Notes under the pieces: model-generated | What the model was told of the DNA's origin: nothing | The model's input: the letters and a program-made list of their open reading frames with translations, nothing else | The model's database searches: none | Translations under genes and position numbers: made by a program | NCBI GenBank assembly: GCA_029204225.1 | Contig: MU832618.1 | Coordinates: forward strand, 1-64,000 | DNA length: 64,000 nucleotides | From: Diphasiastrum complanatum | Lineage: Eukaryota > Streptophyta > Lycopodiopsida > Lycopodiales > Lycopodiaceae | Direction: 5' to 3' | Shown: piece after piece, positions 33,491 through 45,126 of the stretch | Layout: each line of letters opens with the position of its first letter | Numbering within the stretch: position 1 is the first letter of the stretch

Positions 33491-36400
33491 TTATTCTGGA
33501 TATTCTCGGTTTACAAAACCAAGTGGTTGGTCCATGAATAAGTCTTCCTCCAATTCTGCATGCAGGAAAGCAGTCTTCTCATCCACAATATGGATTTTCA
33601 AATCATGAGTCACTGCATTCACGAATAACAGAAGAATTGATATATGCTTGACTACCAGTGAGAAAGTATCAATGTAGTCGATCCCATACTTCTGTGAAAT
33701 TTTTTTAGCACCTAACCTTGCTTTGTATCTGATGTTTTCTCTTGTTTTGATCTTGTAGATCCACTTGCATTTGACTTCTTTTCTGCCATCAGGTACAAGT
33801 GCAAGTGTCCATACATTGTTCTTATACATGGATGACATTTCGTCCTCCATTGTCTGAATCCAGTGATCTTTATCCGGTCAATTAATAGTTTTCTCGAATG
33901 TTTGAGGGTCGTGAGAGAATCCACAAAATTTGATGGCTGTATTCAAAACATCCTGACCATACCTTTTTGGTGGTTTTCGTTGTCTGTCTGATTTTCTCAC
34001 AGGTGGTTTCGAGTTTGATTCTGCAGGTTTCGAGTTTGATTCTGATTCGAGCTTTTCTGCTGGAATTCACTAGCGATTCGTGTCTGTTATGCACTGGAAC
34101 TTGACGTCTCTTTAAATCTGGTAACTCTCTTTCATCTTCTGCTTGTTTTTCTTCTGTCGTCTTTGGCAGCTCATAATAGTTTTTGAGAATTTTATAGCTA
34201 GATCACTATTTGTTATGTATTTTGTCTCATCAAATTTAACATCTCGAACAACTTCTATCTTGCCAGTTTTGGGTACATAGACATGATAATATTATGAATG
34301 TAGTTCGAATCCTACCAGAAAACCTTGTTCTGTTTTTTCATTGAGTTTCTTTCTCAGCTTATCTAGTATGTGCCTATACACTGCGCATCCAAATGTTCGA
34401 ACATGTGCTAGATTTGGCTTCGACTTCCACCATATCTCATGAGGAGTTTTATCCGGTATTCGAGATTTTAGAATACGATTCTAAATTTGATGTAGCCATT
34501 ACTTCTGCCCACAACTGTTTTGGTGCCTTTGCATGAGCCATCATACACCTTGCAGCTTCCATCAGTGTACGATTTCTTCGTTCAGCTATTCCATTGTGCT
34601 GAGGTGTGTATGATATAGTCTTTGTATGCATAATACCTCAATCAATACAGTAAGTCTTGAATTCATTGGAAATGTACTCACCTCCATGATATGTGCGAAT
34701 TTGCTTCAGCTTATTGTCTGTCTGCATCTCAGCCCAATTCGTATACTCAACAAATTTCTCCAAAGCTTCAGATTTGGTACGAATAAAGTATACCACAGTG
34801 AACTTGCTGACTTCATCAATAAATGTAATGAAGTACTTTGCATCACCCAATGACAATACTCCAAATGGTCCACAAATATCTGAATGCACAATTTCAAGTA
34901 CTTTAGTTGCTTTATAAACATCCTTACTGAAATGTGTTCTAGTCATCTTGCCTTTAAGACAAGATTCGCAGGTAGTTCGAATATCTTTACTTTTGATTTC
35001 AACTGCTTGAATTCTCTGACTTTTGTTGGTTTGGTACAAGGTTTGGCATGTTCATGTGACATAGCCTCTTGTGCCACAGTACATCTCTCGATTCTTGAAT
35101 TTGATAAACTTGTTCGATTCTTGTTCGAATGTTTAGGTGATATAATTTTCCTTCTCTGTTGCCTTTAGCAACCAGGTTATCAAAATCTTCCTCGAACAAT
35201 TTACAAGAGTTCTTTGTGAAGGTTACTAACATGCATGTATCGACTATCTTAGCTACAGATAGAAGATCTTTATCAAGAGTAGGGGCATAGAGAACTTCCT
35301 CCAGTTTCTTGTCACCCTAATTTGTGTCTATCCATAATACACCAGTTCCATCAACCACATGTTTAGAACCGTCTCTAAGTATAATGAATCTCGAATAGTT
35401 CATCTTCTCGTACTCAGACAAAATTTGTTTCGAGGAAACAAAATGTGAGGTGGCTCCCGAATCAAGTACTACTTCTCAAATTGAATTAGATGAATAGCAT
35501 AGATCAGCACTAACATAAGCTGCTGAGTTCCTTGTTGCCCTGTTTTCTGCTGCTCTAGAGCATTCTGCTTTGTCTTCGACATAGTTTGAATCTAAAGGCT
35601 CTCTTCGATTCTATTCCTTTTAGTTTCTGGAATTCTGATAACAGTCTACTGTAGCATGACCTCGTTTATGACAATGAATGCATTCAATCTTTGGATTTAA
35701 CCAGCACTTTTCTTCTATGTGACCTGATTTTCTGCATTTGTTGTAGATCTTCTTATCACCTGAATTCTTCTGTTGTTTTCCAGATTGTTGTTCATTAGTC
35801 TTAGACTCATTCTTCTTAGACGACTCCCTCTTAAACTTAGACTTCTTAGAAGATTTATTCTTCTTATTAAATAGAGCATTTTTGGAATCACCATTGTTGT
35901 CATAGCATTCACGAGCTTCTACTTCCTCCTTAACTCCATCTATTGTCCTTTGAAGTGTCATTGTCGCATCTTTCACCAATAAGATTCATGTTGTGTGAAA
36001 TGACGTAGGTAGTGCTCAAAGAAAATAACTAAGCTATTTTTCCTTAGAAATTGTATTTTCTGCAGCAAAATTTTGCAAGGAAATAAACAAATCTTTAATC
36101 TTTCGCACGAATGTGTTAGGTCTTTGTCGTCCCACTATAGGTAAGTTACTTGATCTTCCAAGAACATGATCTGATTACGAGATCGAGTCTCATTCTTGGT
36201 TTGCAATTCTTTCCATAAATCCTTTGCGTTCGAAATTGATGTAAGATCTAGCATTATATTGTCATGCATCGAAGACGCAATAATTGATATAGCTTTGTCA
36301 TTTTTTAAACTCAATTCTTGAAGTTCTTTGCCAGGAGTAGCTACTGGCTTCTCCTCAATTGGTTCTACCCATTGCCATAGACCTTCACTCTTCAATAAAA

Positions 36401-36491
36401 GTGAAGTCTTTAATTTCCAAATCAAGTAATTTGAACCTTCTGGGTCCAAGATCGTAGTAATCTTAGCCTGAATATTGATGATGGACGACAT
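33491..36491 (-). pseudogene. Copia gag-pol remnant (gag to RT)
   Basis: Gag starts MSSIINIQAK at 36491. Two zinc knuckles are near 35700: the first reads YNKCRKSGHIEEKC with its first Cys replaced by Tyr, the second CIHCHKRGHATVDC is intact. Protease reads LDSGATSHFV near 35450, GAG-pre-integrase LWHKRLCHMNMPN near 35060, integrase VHSDICGPF and YTPQHNGIAERRNRTLMEAARC, then RT start to EDLFMDQPLGFVN. At least six frame slips or stops separate these parts. Confidence 0.85.
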
Positions 36492-36559
36492 CTTCTAAAT
36501 TTTTTGAAACACTCCAAATAGCGGCTTGTTGATGGATGTATGAAGAATGCTGAGAGGGG

Positions 36560-36680
36560 TACGAAGATACCACTATATCGACTCTGATTCATTCTGATAC
36601 CAATGTATCAGCTTTGAACCTGTATACTCTGATACCACTGTATCAGATTTGATTATGTATGTTCTGATACTATTGTAGAA
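36560..36680 (-). repeat. Four primer-site-like repeats in copia leader
   Basis: On the minus strand, GGTATC or TGGTATCAGA-like strings recur near 36664, 36630, 36594 and 36566, spaced about 28-36 bp and each preceded by a short variable sequence. One is presumably the true primer site. Confidence 0.6.
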
Positions 36681-37119
36681 AAAATAGCAATTATTCTTCC
36701 ACAGAGAACACGATGAAAGTTTGAATAAATCAAACTAATTTTAGTGTCTTCAATCGGGGCTGTATCTGATCTATATACTAATAGAACAGTGTTTGCCTTG
36801 ATTGAATATGCGTGTGAAAATAATATGCGGAAGTAAGAGACAACTTAAGACAATTTAGACAATAAGAAACTATTGATCAAAAATGAATTTTATAGTCTAA
36901 ATCTGATTCATCAATAAACATCTTTTGTTGTCTTATCTCGCTGTTGTCTCTCTGATTGAGAGAGTGTATTACAACGAGTAGTGCATAAGTATTTATATTG
37001 CTACAGGACATGTCTTTTGGTCTTTTATTTACAGGTCTTTTGGCCTTTTAATGTTGTAATAGTAGATATTTAACTGTTTACAATGGTTGATATTCAAATA
37101 GATGCTCTGTTTCCAAGTT

Positions 37120-37560
37120 CAAAGAATTTCTGTTCGCGAATTATTGGCAACAGTCTATCTCTTCGTCTCAGCTTCATGTTTCGCGAATTGTTCGTGACAC
37201 TTGTCTCATCATGACATTTTCGTCTTTCACGAATTGTTCACGATAGATGACAATTCTTGAGCTTGAAGAAGAAATCTAAAATATTTCACGAACTGTTCAT
37301 GACAGTTTCGTGATAGGTGAGCTTGAAGAACAGTCTAAAAGATTTCACGAATTGTTTGCGACAATTTTGCAACATCTGAGGTTTGAACAAGAAACATAAT
37401 ATTTTGCGACAAGATTCTGTTCGCGAATCTTTCGAGCTTCAACAAGAAAGCCACAAGCTTTTATAGGTAATTGTTTCGTGAACCTTTCGCGAATCTTTCG
37501 AGTTGACTGCAAGACAAAGTTTGTGAATCCTTCGAGGTTGATCACAAATTCGAGTTTGTA
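37120..37560. repeat. Diverged short repeats in copia LTR
   Basis: Phrases such as TTTCACGAATTGTTC, CGTGACA and GAGCTTGAAGAA recur about every 50-90 bp. They fit internally repeated LTR sequence of the 33245-37790 element. Confidence 0.5.
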
Positions 37561-37919
37561 TTTGTTTCTTATCGTTTGTCAAATAAACTACGCACTTTGT
37601 TAGTAGAATCAAGATCTATTTGATCAGTTGTTCTATAAGAGAATCTGCCTAGATGGTCTAGGATGACCGACCAATTGGGTATGGCAGAACAATCGATGAT
37701 ATCCGAATAAAAGAAGGTAGCTAACAAAGAAGAGGTGGACGAACTATCGGGTAACACTGTCACCAAATTGTATTTCTGTAGAGTATGAGACTGTACATAT
37801 ATTTATAATAGCTTAATGAATAAATCTAGATTAGTAGAGAATAGAGATGGAGAGGATAGAAATCCAAAAGTTGCTTCCTAGTGCACAAGCCTTACATATA
37901 TATAAAAAAGACTTAATGC

Positions 37920-38110
37920 TAGGAAGGTCTATTACCATATTGTGCTTGTTCAAAACTTGTAAACTTTGATAGCTCAAATGACCATACCTCTCGTGCTAAA
38001 GCTTGTCCTGATTAGAATCCCTTGCTAACAAGGCCTCTTGGTTAGGAATGGCTGTGTAAAGCTTGTAAAGACCCCCTTCTTTTTTCTTGACTACCACCTT
38101 GAAGCTTTGA
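37920..38110 (-). pseudogene. Copia GAG-pre-integrase scrap, minus strand
   Basis: The minus strand reads GGLYKLYTAIPNQEALLARD, a stop, then HERYGHLSYQSLQVLNKH. This is the WH-RLGH region of a copia pol with the Trp lost, unrelated in orientation to the plus-strand fragment next to it. Confidence 0.6.
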
Positions 38111-38116
38111 ATCTAC

Positions 38117-39357
38117 ATGCTCTCTACTTCTAAAGTAATTGATAGTAGAGATGTAGTTTTTCATGAAGAAGAAAAGTCCAATCTTAGAGGGGCCAAGATC
38201 AAGCAACCTCAAAATCTATCACCTTTTGTTATTGAAGACAATCAACATATGGAGGAGTCGAGATTTGAAGATGGAAGTCCTCGGATTTTCATTCCTAGAA
38301 GATCCATGAGGGAGAGATCCGAGCTTAAGAGGCTCACTTATGATGACAAAGGAAAACAAGTGGATCATGATTCCACTTATGCTTATTTTGTTTCTCACGA
38401 GGAGCCCAAAGATTTCCAAGAAGCCCTCAATACCAAGGAGTGGTATGAGGCCATGAAGATTGAATATGATGCCTTGATCACCAACCACACATGGGAGCTA
38501 GTGGATCCACCACCTAACATGCACATCATTGGATGCAAGTGGGTGTTCAAGATCAAGTACAATCATGATGGCTCCATCAACAAGTACAAGGCAAGATTAT
38601 GTGCTAAAGGCTTTGCACAAATATATGACCTTGACTATGAAGAAACCTTTGCTCCTGTAGCAAAGATGGTGACAGTAAGAATCATAATCTCTCTTGCCTT
38701 ATTTTTTAAGTGGAAATTGTATCAACTTGATGTCTCCAACGCTTTTTTGAATGGCTATCTTGAGGAGGAGATATACATGGAACAACCTCAAGGACTTATC
38801 AAGGATAAATCTAAGGTGTGTTTGCTATTTAGAAGTCTTTATGGCTTGAAGCAAGCACCTAGATCATGGTATTCAAGACTCAACAACTTTCTACTTTCAT
38901 TAGGATTTGTGCTTAGTGACTATGATCCTTCTATGTACTTAAAGTTTGATGAAAGCTATATTGTCATTCTTCTAATCTATGTAGATGATATTATTCTTAG
39001 TGGAAGTTGTTTGATGCTAGTTCAAGAAACTAAAGATGCATTAGGAAATATATATGTGATGTACTCTCATTGAGAAGATGATGAAATTTGTGTATAATGC
39101 AAATTTGGAGACTAAGCTCTTTGTGCCCTCTCTCTCTACTCGAGTTTTGTACTTTCATTTTCTCTCTCTAGATGAGTTGAGGCATTTATTGTACTTAGTT
39201 TCATGTTTTGTTGAAGGATCTTGCCTGTAACACAATAAAATTTCTTGTAAGATCAGCTTTCCTATTGTCAATCAATGCTAGTCTGATCTTTATGGTATTA
39301 CTGGGCATAGGAGATCAAAAGTACATGTGTAGGGCGTCCCACACGCATGAATTCAAC
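38117..39357 (+). mobile_element. Copia fragment: RT fused to an LTR end
   Basis: An open frame (to 39073) runs from the integrase C-terminus (IDSRDVVFHEEE) through the RT with GCKWVFKIKYN, NAFLNGYLEEEIYMEQPQG and YVDDIILSG near 38985. Shortly after the active site it runs into sequence matching the second half of the nested copia's LTR (from ATATATGTGATGTACTC at about 39047), ending near 39357. RNase H and half the LTR are deleted. No upstream parts in this orientation. Confidence 0.85.
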
Positions 39358-39479
39358 AAAATTGAGAGAAGGAAGGAGGGCAGATAAGAAGAGTATGAGT
39401 AAGATTAAACTCCAACAGAGATTTTATGAGTGATTTGTCTTTGCCTTTGGTTACCCTTTGGAGATAGATTATAAGCTAG

Positions 39480-41060
39480 ATTTGGGGTTGGTTGGGATTC
39501 TTGTTACGTATTCTAAATTGGCTTTTCAGTGAGTTCATGTCAAATGAATGTTTGTCTTAAGTGTGTCTTGGGAAAACCGCTCCAAGTTCCAGCACCCTTT
39601 GTCGACGCAACAAAGAAGCTCACCTTGGCACAGTGGAGTTATCCAAGTCATGAGAAAGAGTTATTTCCCATTATCCATGCATTAAATGTATGGAGGCATT
39701 AATTGTACAGATGTAAGTTTTATGTGTACAGTGATCATGATATCTTGAGGTATTTCTGTAAGCAGCCCAATCTCAGAGGTCGACAAGCCAGATGGTCTAA
39801 ATTTATGCAAGAATTTTGTATAAAAATTTGGTAAAAGAAAGGGGAAAAAAATCAAGTGGTTGATGCATTGTCTTGGATAGTGTATCAAATCTCATTTGTG
39901 GTCATTGGACCTATTAGTTGAGATAAAGACGGCTCCATCAGAGGATCCTTAGTGTAAGAAAGCGGAGCTTGAGGTGAGTTATGGCCCCGCAGAGTCTTAG
40001 GACAAGAGCTCTATTTTCTTTGCTCACATATTTGAAGTATACCATGGAGAATGGTTTGTTAAGAGGAATGGAATTTGTTGCATTCCAGCTTGTGAGGAGT
40101 TGCGTACAAAAACCTTGCACTCCTATAAGCCCTAGTGCTGGTCATCGTAATGTGGATAAAACTTGTGAGTTGATCCGACATGATTTCTAGTGGCCTAAGA
40201 TTAACAAAGATGTCCATAGTTATGTGACATGTTGTTTTAAGTGTCAAGTTAACAAAGTTGAAAGGATTATAGTTCTTGGATCATTACACCTTTGACTATT
40301 CTAGAGGGAAGATAGGAGAGTATTTCGATGGACTTTATTACACACTTGCCTCATATGCAACTTCAATATAATGTCATAATGGTTGCAGTTGACAAACTCA
40401 CAAATATGGCTCATTTCATACTAACTCGTAAAAAGATATATACAACTAGGGTAGTTGATCTATTCATACAACATGTATTTAAACTTCATGGATTATCATT
40501 ATTCATAATGTCTGATAGCGATAGACACTTTGTTGGTCATCTTTGTAATAGATAAGCTTGAGTGCAGTTGAAAATGAATAGTAAAGATGGTTAAATAGAG
40601 AGAGTTAACCAAACCATAGAGGACATGCTTAGGGCATACATAAGTGTTAAGCAAACACAATGGAAAAATATTTGTCATTGTTGGAGTTTGCTTGTACTAC
40701 TAACGAAAATGTTCTACTAAAATTAGTCCTTTCAAGTTAAAAACTATAGGTCGGCTAGTCCAATTACTATAGGAATGTCTCATAGAATGCCTAGTGCTAT
40801 AGATTTTCTGACTCACATGGTACAAATGCTTGAGTTAGCCAAGAAAAATGTAAAACAGTTGATGGATCACGCAAAGACATTTGTTGATCGAGATTACACG
40901 CCAAGAGACTTCAAGAAAGGAGACGTGCTATTTCTCCTAATTCCAAAGAACTCACTCTCTTAAGATAGAGAAAAGTGATAAATCATCTCCGCGTTATTGT
41001 GGACCCTGAAAAATAGTTAAAAAGCTTAATGACCTTGTGACGAATAGACTTGTGTTGTTT
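39480..41060 (+). mobile_element. Ty3/gypsy fragment: RNase H and integrase, degraded
   Basis: Scattered plus-strand frames give RNase H (YSDHDILRYF-like; DALSW), the integrase zinc region (HRNVDKTCELIRHDF...CCFKCQVNK), the catalytic core (MDFITHLPHMQLQYN...AVDKLTNMAHF, IMSDSDRHFVG), and the C-terminal region (AKTFVDRDYTPRDFKKGDVLFL). Frame slips and stops are frequent. No LTR is recognised around it. Confidence 0.75.
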
Positions 41061-41099
41061 CAGGAGCATGGGAGGTGATGCATAGAATCGACAAAGTAT

Positions 41100-41124
41100 T
41101 GGGAGAGAGAGAGAGAGAGAGAGA
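41100..41124. repeat. Short (GA)n tract
   Basis: About 12 GA units directly after the gypsy fragment. Confidence 0.8.
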
Positions 41125-41235
41125 TATGACTTGGAAAACGTCTGATGTAGGAGTATGGTTGCGTGACATGTGTCATATGATCACTAGAACACTTAGATGG
41201 TTCTTCTACTCCTTGCCTATGTGTCAGGGTACTGC

Positions 41236-41397
41236 CAAGTGGTGAGTGTTGTGCATGGAGTATGCCATGTGTCAAAGTTAAGAGGGTGTTTGAGGTAGGA
41301 GGGCATGCAAGCTTAACAAGTGGTGAGTGTTGTGCATGGAGTATGCCATGTGTCAAAGTTAAGAGGGTGCTTGAGGTAGGAGGGCGTGCAAGCTTAA
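41236..41397. repeat. 81-bp tandem duplication
   Basis: Two nearly identical 81-bp units (41236-41316 and 41317-41397), beginning CAAGTGGTGAGTGTTGTGCA. They differ at two or three positions, so the duplication is recent. Confidence 0.85.
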
Positions 41398-41399
41398 CA

Positions 41400-42397
41400 A
41401 GAGAGCCTCTTGAGTATGCCTCATCTTTCTACTATGTAGCAAGTGGCTGGGAAGAGCCTTACCAGTATTGCTTTTACATGTTTATGCCAAGATCTTGGTA
41501 TGTACTGTCAAGAGAAATCAATGAATTGGATACTTGGTGCCTACACTAGTGTACTTCGGGTTTATTTAAGATAGCTTTGTGAGAAATATGTAAAGCAAAA
41601 CATAAATAATTTTTGAAGGAAATTGCTCTTTATCAAATTGCTTTTTCAAAACTGAAGCTAAATAAATAGAGGCTATTCTATTTGATTTTGAGGGAGAGGT
41701 TAGTTCTATTGCCTCCAAATGATGTTGGGTGACGAAACAAGCTTGCATTAAGAGAAAAATGAGCATGATGTAAGATGTTACATACTAAGGTGATCTCTTA
41801 AAGTCGGAATAATTTGCTTTGAAATCTTCCATATGGTTCAAGTTGCACAAGGTGAACTAGTACTAAACGCATTACACACATAGCCAAGAAAAGCATTTAA
41901 GTTTGTTTTGAAGGGCTCCTTTTCTCATGTTACATGAGGTGAACTAGGGCTTCAGTTGTTGCATAGAAGCGTAAATAGAAGACCGAATATCTTGAATACT
42001 TTCATGACTATGGTGTACATAATAATACATTTCTTGCATCCTCGCATCATAATTGTCCATCTTCGAAGCAAGTCCCTCCAAATATAGGGAACTAAAAGAT
42101 GTTGAATAGTTGACATAATGTCTACTAATCTTATATGTGTACTTCCTCCAAGTAGTGTGCTATGGTCAAAACCAAAAATGTCATGATTTCATTGAGAGGT
42201 CATTTGCACATATACTAGCACTCATTGTAGAAAAGGTTTAAAATAGTGCAAACTTTTGAATAGCTGTGAATAGTGCAGAGAATTGGTTTCTTGTGAAAAT
42301 GAGACAAATATGAAGCACAGATGGCTACATTTCAACACTTTCGCTTTTTCTCCCTATAAATTTCAATTCTATGGATTGAGCTCATGAAAGGATTGTG
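41400..42397. other. Spacer, nothing recognised
   Basis: No supported reading frame or repeat beyond AT-rich sequence. Confidence 0.35.
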
Positions 42398-42525
42398 CTT
42401 TAAAAGTCACTCTATATATTCTGAATCTTTCAGTATTATAAAACCAATGAAACCAAGAATGACTTTAAAAGTCACTCTATATTTTCTAAGATCTGTCAGT
42501 ATTATGAAACCAATGAAACCAAGAC
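42398..42525. repeat. 65-bp tandem duplication
   Basis: Two units of about 65 bp share CTTTAAAAGTCACTCTATAT and end with CCAATGAAACCAAGA (42398-42462 and 42463-42525). Confidence 0.75.
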
Positions 42526-43609
42526 ACCTCATGAAAAGGAATGAAACCAAGTGTCTGTAAAAGAGATTCCTAAAATCTGATTCCACATCATACAGAAGCC
42601 AGATATTTCCTTAGGAGGTGGAAACGTGGAAACCCTGTTTTTAAGGCCCTCCCACTTGGGGAAAGGTTCTCTCAAAGGCGGAAGGTTCTTCTCCACTCCC
42701 AAGTCGGGCTGAGCTCATGAGATACCTTTACCAACACTAGAATCTGCTAACCCAGGATGTTGGGCGAATCCAAAACCTAGATATTTTTTATAGCTTACAT
42801 AATTGAGATTTCCACTTAATGTTTCAATACAACAATGCACCAAAATCCATATTTCTTTACCATTCAAGAGTCAGCATCTTGACAAATTCCTCCTTATCAA
42901 AGAGGACCAAGTTCTCTTCAATGCTTTTATGATTCCTCCCTACCATGGAGGACCAAAGTTCTCAAAATTGAAAAGGTTTAAACTTTATACTTTTTGTAAG
43001 CCAGTCACAATTTCTGGAATCAAACCATCATTTGTGCCACATCAACATCCATCATATTACAAGGGTAAATACTGTAACTAATGATTACAAATGCAAATAA
43101 CACCAACAAATCATGCCACCATGAAACAGCCTTTTGAGTCCATGACCATTTATGTTAAATACATTCAGAACTAGTCATGCTCATGCAAATAAGCTCCTCA
43201 AAGGTATCCAATAGCACATCTCCAGGCCCCATATATTCTGATGGCTACCATCACAAATTTTCGGACTCCCCATTTTGGGCTTTTCGTCTAAGCATCAGGA
43301 CTTCGAAAATGTCCTCGCAAATAATCCTAAGCTCCTCAAACGTATACGCTAAGAGCACATTCCCATACCCCCCAGTATTCTAATTACTTCCATTGTATAT
43401 TTTCAGAATGGCAGTCCCCATGATCGTTTTTCATCACACCACCTCTACGAGGCCTGGTAAGTATCAGCTCCAGAGGGCCCTTTTTCCCAAATCTCTACGG
43501 TCCCCTGATAAGAAATCATCCATTTTTTTATCCTGCAATTCTCTTCATTGAGTGGGACAAGATCAGTCAGGAGAAATACATTCATGGGACCGAAACTACA
43601 TGCGAGTTC
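42526..43609. other. Spacer, nothing recognised
   Basis: Short frames only. ACATCTCCA/GCACATTCC phrases near 43205 and 43355 suggest an old local duplication (AGCTCCTCAAA...GAGCACAT). Confidence 0.3.
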
Positions 43610-44029
43610 CTATTGAAGTTTGGCAGGGAGATCTGCTCTTAGTGGTTGATATCTTTCTTCGACTTGAGGTCTAGGCATGGAAAGGACATACAAGACAATA
43701 CACAAGTAACTTTCTAAAAGTGCACACAGAAATAGCATCGCGGGTGTAGAATCGAATCCATCTACTAAGATTCTTCCTGGTTTCATTGCCAAATTTCTGG
43801 GCAATATCAAGAAGCTGTTCACAAATTGCATTCAATATTCATGAAGGGTATCTAGGATCATGTCACCATCAAAAGCAGTGCTTTTTCCCATGATCAAGTC
43901 AGCAAGCCTGCCTTGTGTGCCTAGCCTAGATTCATTCACATACAAGGCAACTACACATTCCATTGAGTTCTCTTCTGAATTCATTAGCGCAATGTGGCGA
44001 CTTTGAGGAATAATAGTTGTGAGTGGCAT
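43610..44029 (-). pseudogene. Unknown coding remnant, minus strand
   Basis: A 65-codon frame (reading HIALMNSEENSMECVVALYV ...) ends in TGA at 43832. After a one-base shift it appears to continue as CEQLLDIAQKFGNETRKN...RWIRFYTRDAIS. Composition is coding-like with few stops over 400 bp, but I do not recognise the family. It may be a retained fragment of a host gene or of an unclassified element. No start exon or splice sites were found. Confidence 0.25.
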
Positions 44030-45126
44030 ACTGTAGTGTGCAAGAGAAGCTTCAGTCTCTTTAATCTTATGGCTCCCTGTTCTGGTTTGATAAATTAACC
44101 GATGATATAAAAATAAATGTAGCTCTCAATTATCCGTCAGTCAGTCTGGATAGTAATAATACACTTTGGTAAACAGGAATTTGTAAGTCTTCCGTCCTGG
44201 AAAATCAACCTGGTGACTTGTCTAAACAAACGATTCAAATGTAACTACCACAATAACCCGTTTTTTTTTTGCCATTCCTACACGGTAGAGGATTGTACCT
44301 TGTAACTGTATTATAAACATGTGCCTCTTGGTTTCCAATGGGAGGCTCGAACTTGGGACCAAAGAAACTTAAACCTTATAAACATGTGGCATAACACTTA
44401 AACGCACAAAATAAGGTTCTTCAAACTTGAAAGCACACAATCAACTCCAAACTAACTTTTTTTAATCGAGTCTGAGAATGCACTATGACCCAAGCATAAC
44501 TTCTTTAAGATGGACCGACTTCATAACAGAAGACAAGAGTCGTCGACATTAATTGAGCCCTATTCTGTTTGAAAAATACCAGGACCTATTTTGTGAACAT
44601 CATGTGAATCGTGCCAAGGCATATGCTGGTACTCTGAAACAAAAGCATCCCACAGAAAAGATGCTGAACTCCAGTGAAGTCACTAAATTTTTAACTGCCT
44701 ACTATATGCGCCAACCAGCATAGAGTTAACCAGGGGAAGCAAGCCCTAGTGCTCACAAATTCAATCAGTAGTTCTCTCTTAAACCTCGTAATCGTCGAGG
44801 AGACATTTAATTAAAACTATACAAAAATAGGACGCTTCATGTAAGCATAAATGTATCAAATTGTTTGCATGTTATGTCAAACGATTTCAGAGGAATTTCC
44901 AATGTATATTTATATTAGTACAATGATGCCGGGACAAGACTGCTGACTTTTGTCAGCACCTATAATAGGACTCACCCTATAGACAGCTGTTATCTTTACT
45001 CAAGTCTAAGGGCCATAAAAACTGGCATCAAAATTTTCAATATGGAGAAGTCCCTCCAAAAATTCTCCAATTTACACCCTGTAGATCTACAAAAATAATG
45101 AGCTAAGAGGTTATGAAAATAACATC
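44030..45126. other. Region 3' of TPD1-like gene
   Basis: AT-rich sequence with no supported gene; it should include the TPD1-like 3' untranslated region. Confidence 0.35.

Larger units (their letters stand above)
33245..37790 (-). mobile_element. Older minus-strand copia, 3' end lost
   Basis: Same broad family as the copia at 2099/19353, judging from similar RT wording (KYGIDY, LKIHIVDEKTAFL). Coding runs from gag at 36491 down to RT at 33491 and is cut by the LTR of the next element at 33244. The leader has several primer-site-like repeats (36560-36680). The LTR occupies roughly 36690-37790, with exact ends unclear. The remainder of RT, RNase H and the 3' LTR are not found left of 24046. 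Confidence 0.75.

Noticed and set aside
36700-37560. Repeated CGAATTGTTCGTGA phrases as a CRISPR-like array
   Set aside because: Spacing and sequence vary, the setting is a plant copia LTR, and no cas genes exist in such genomes.
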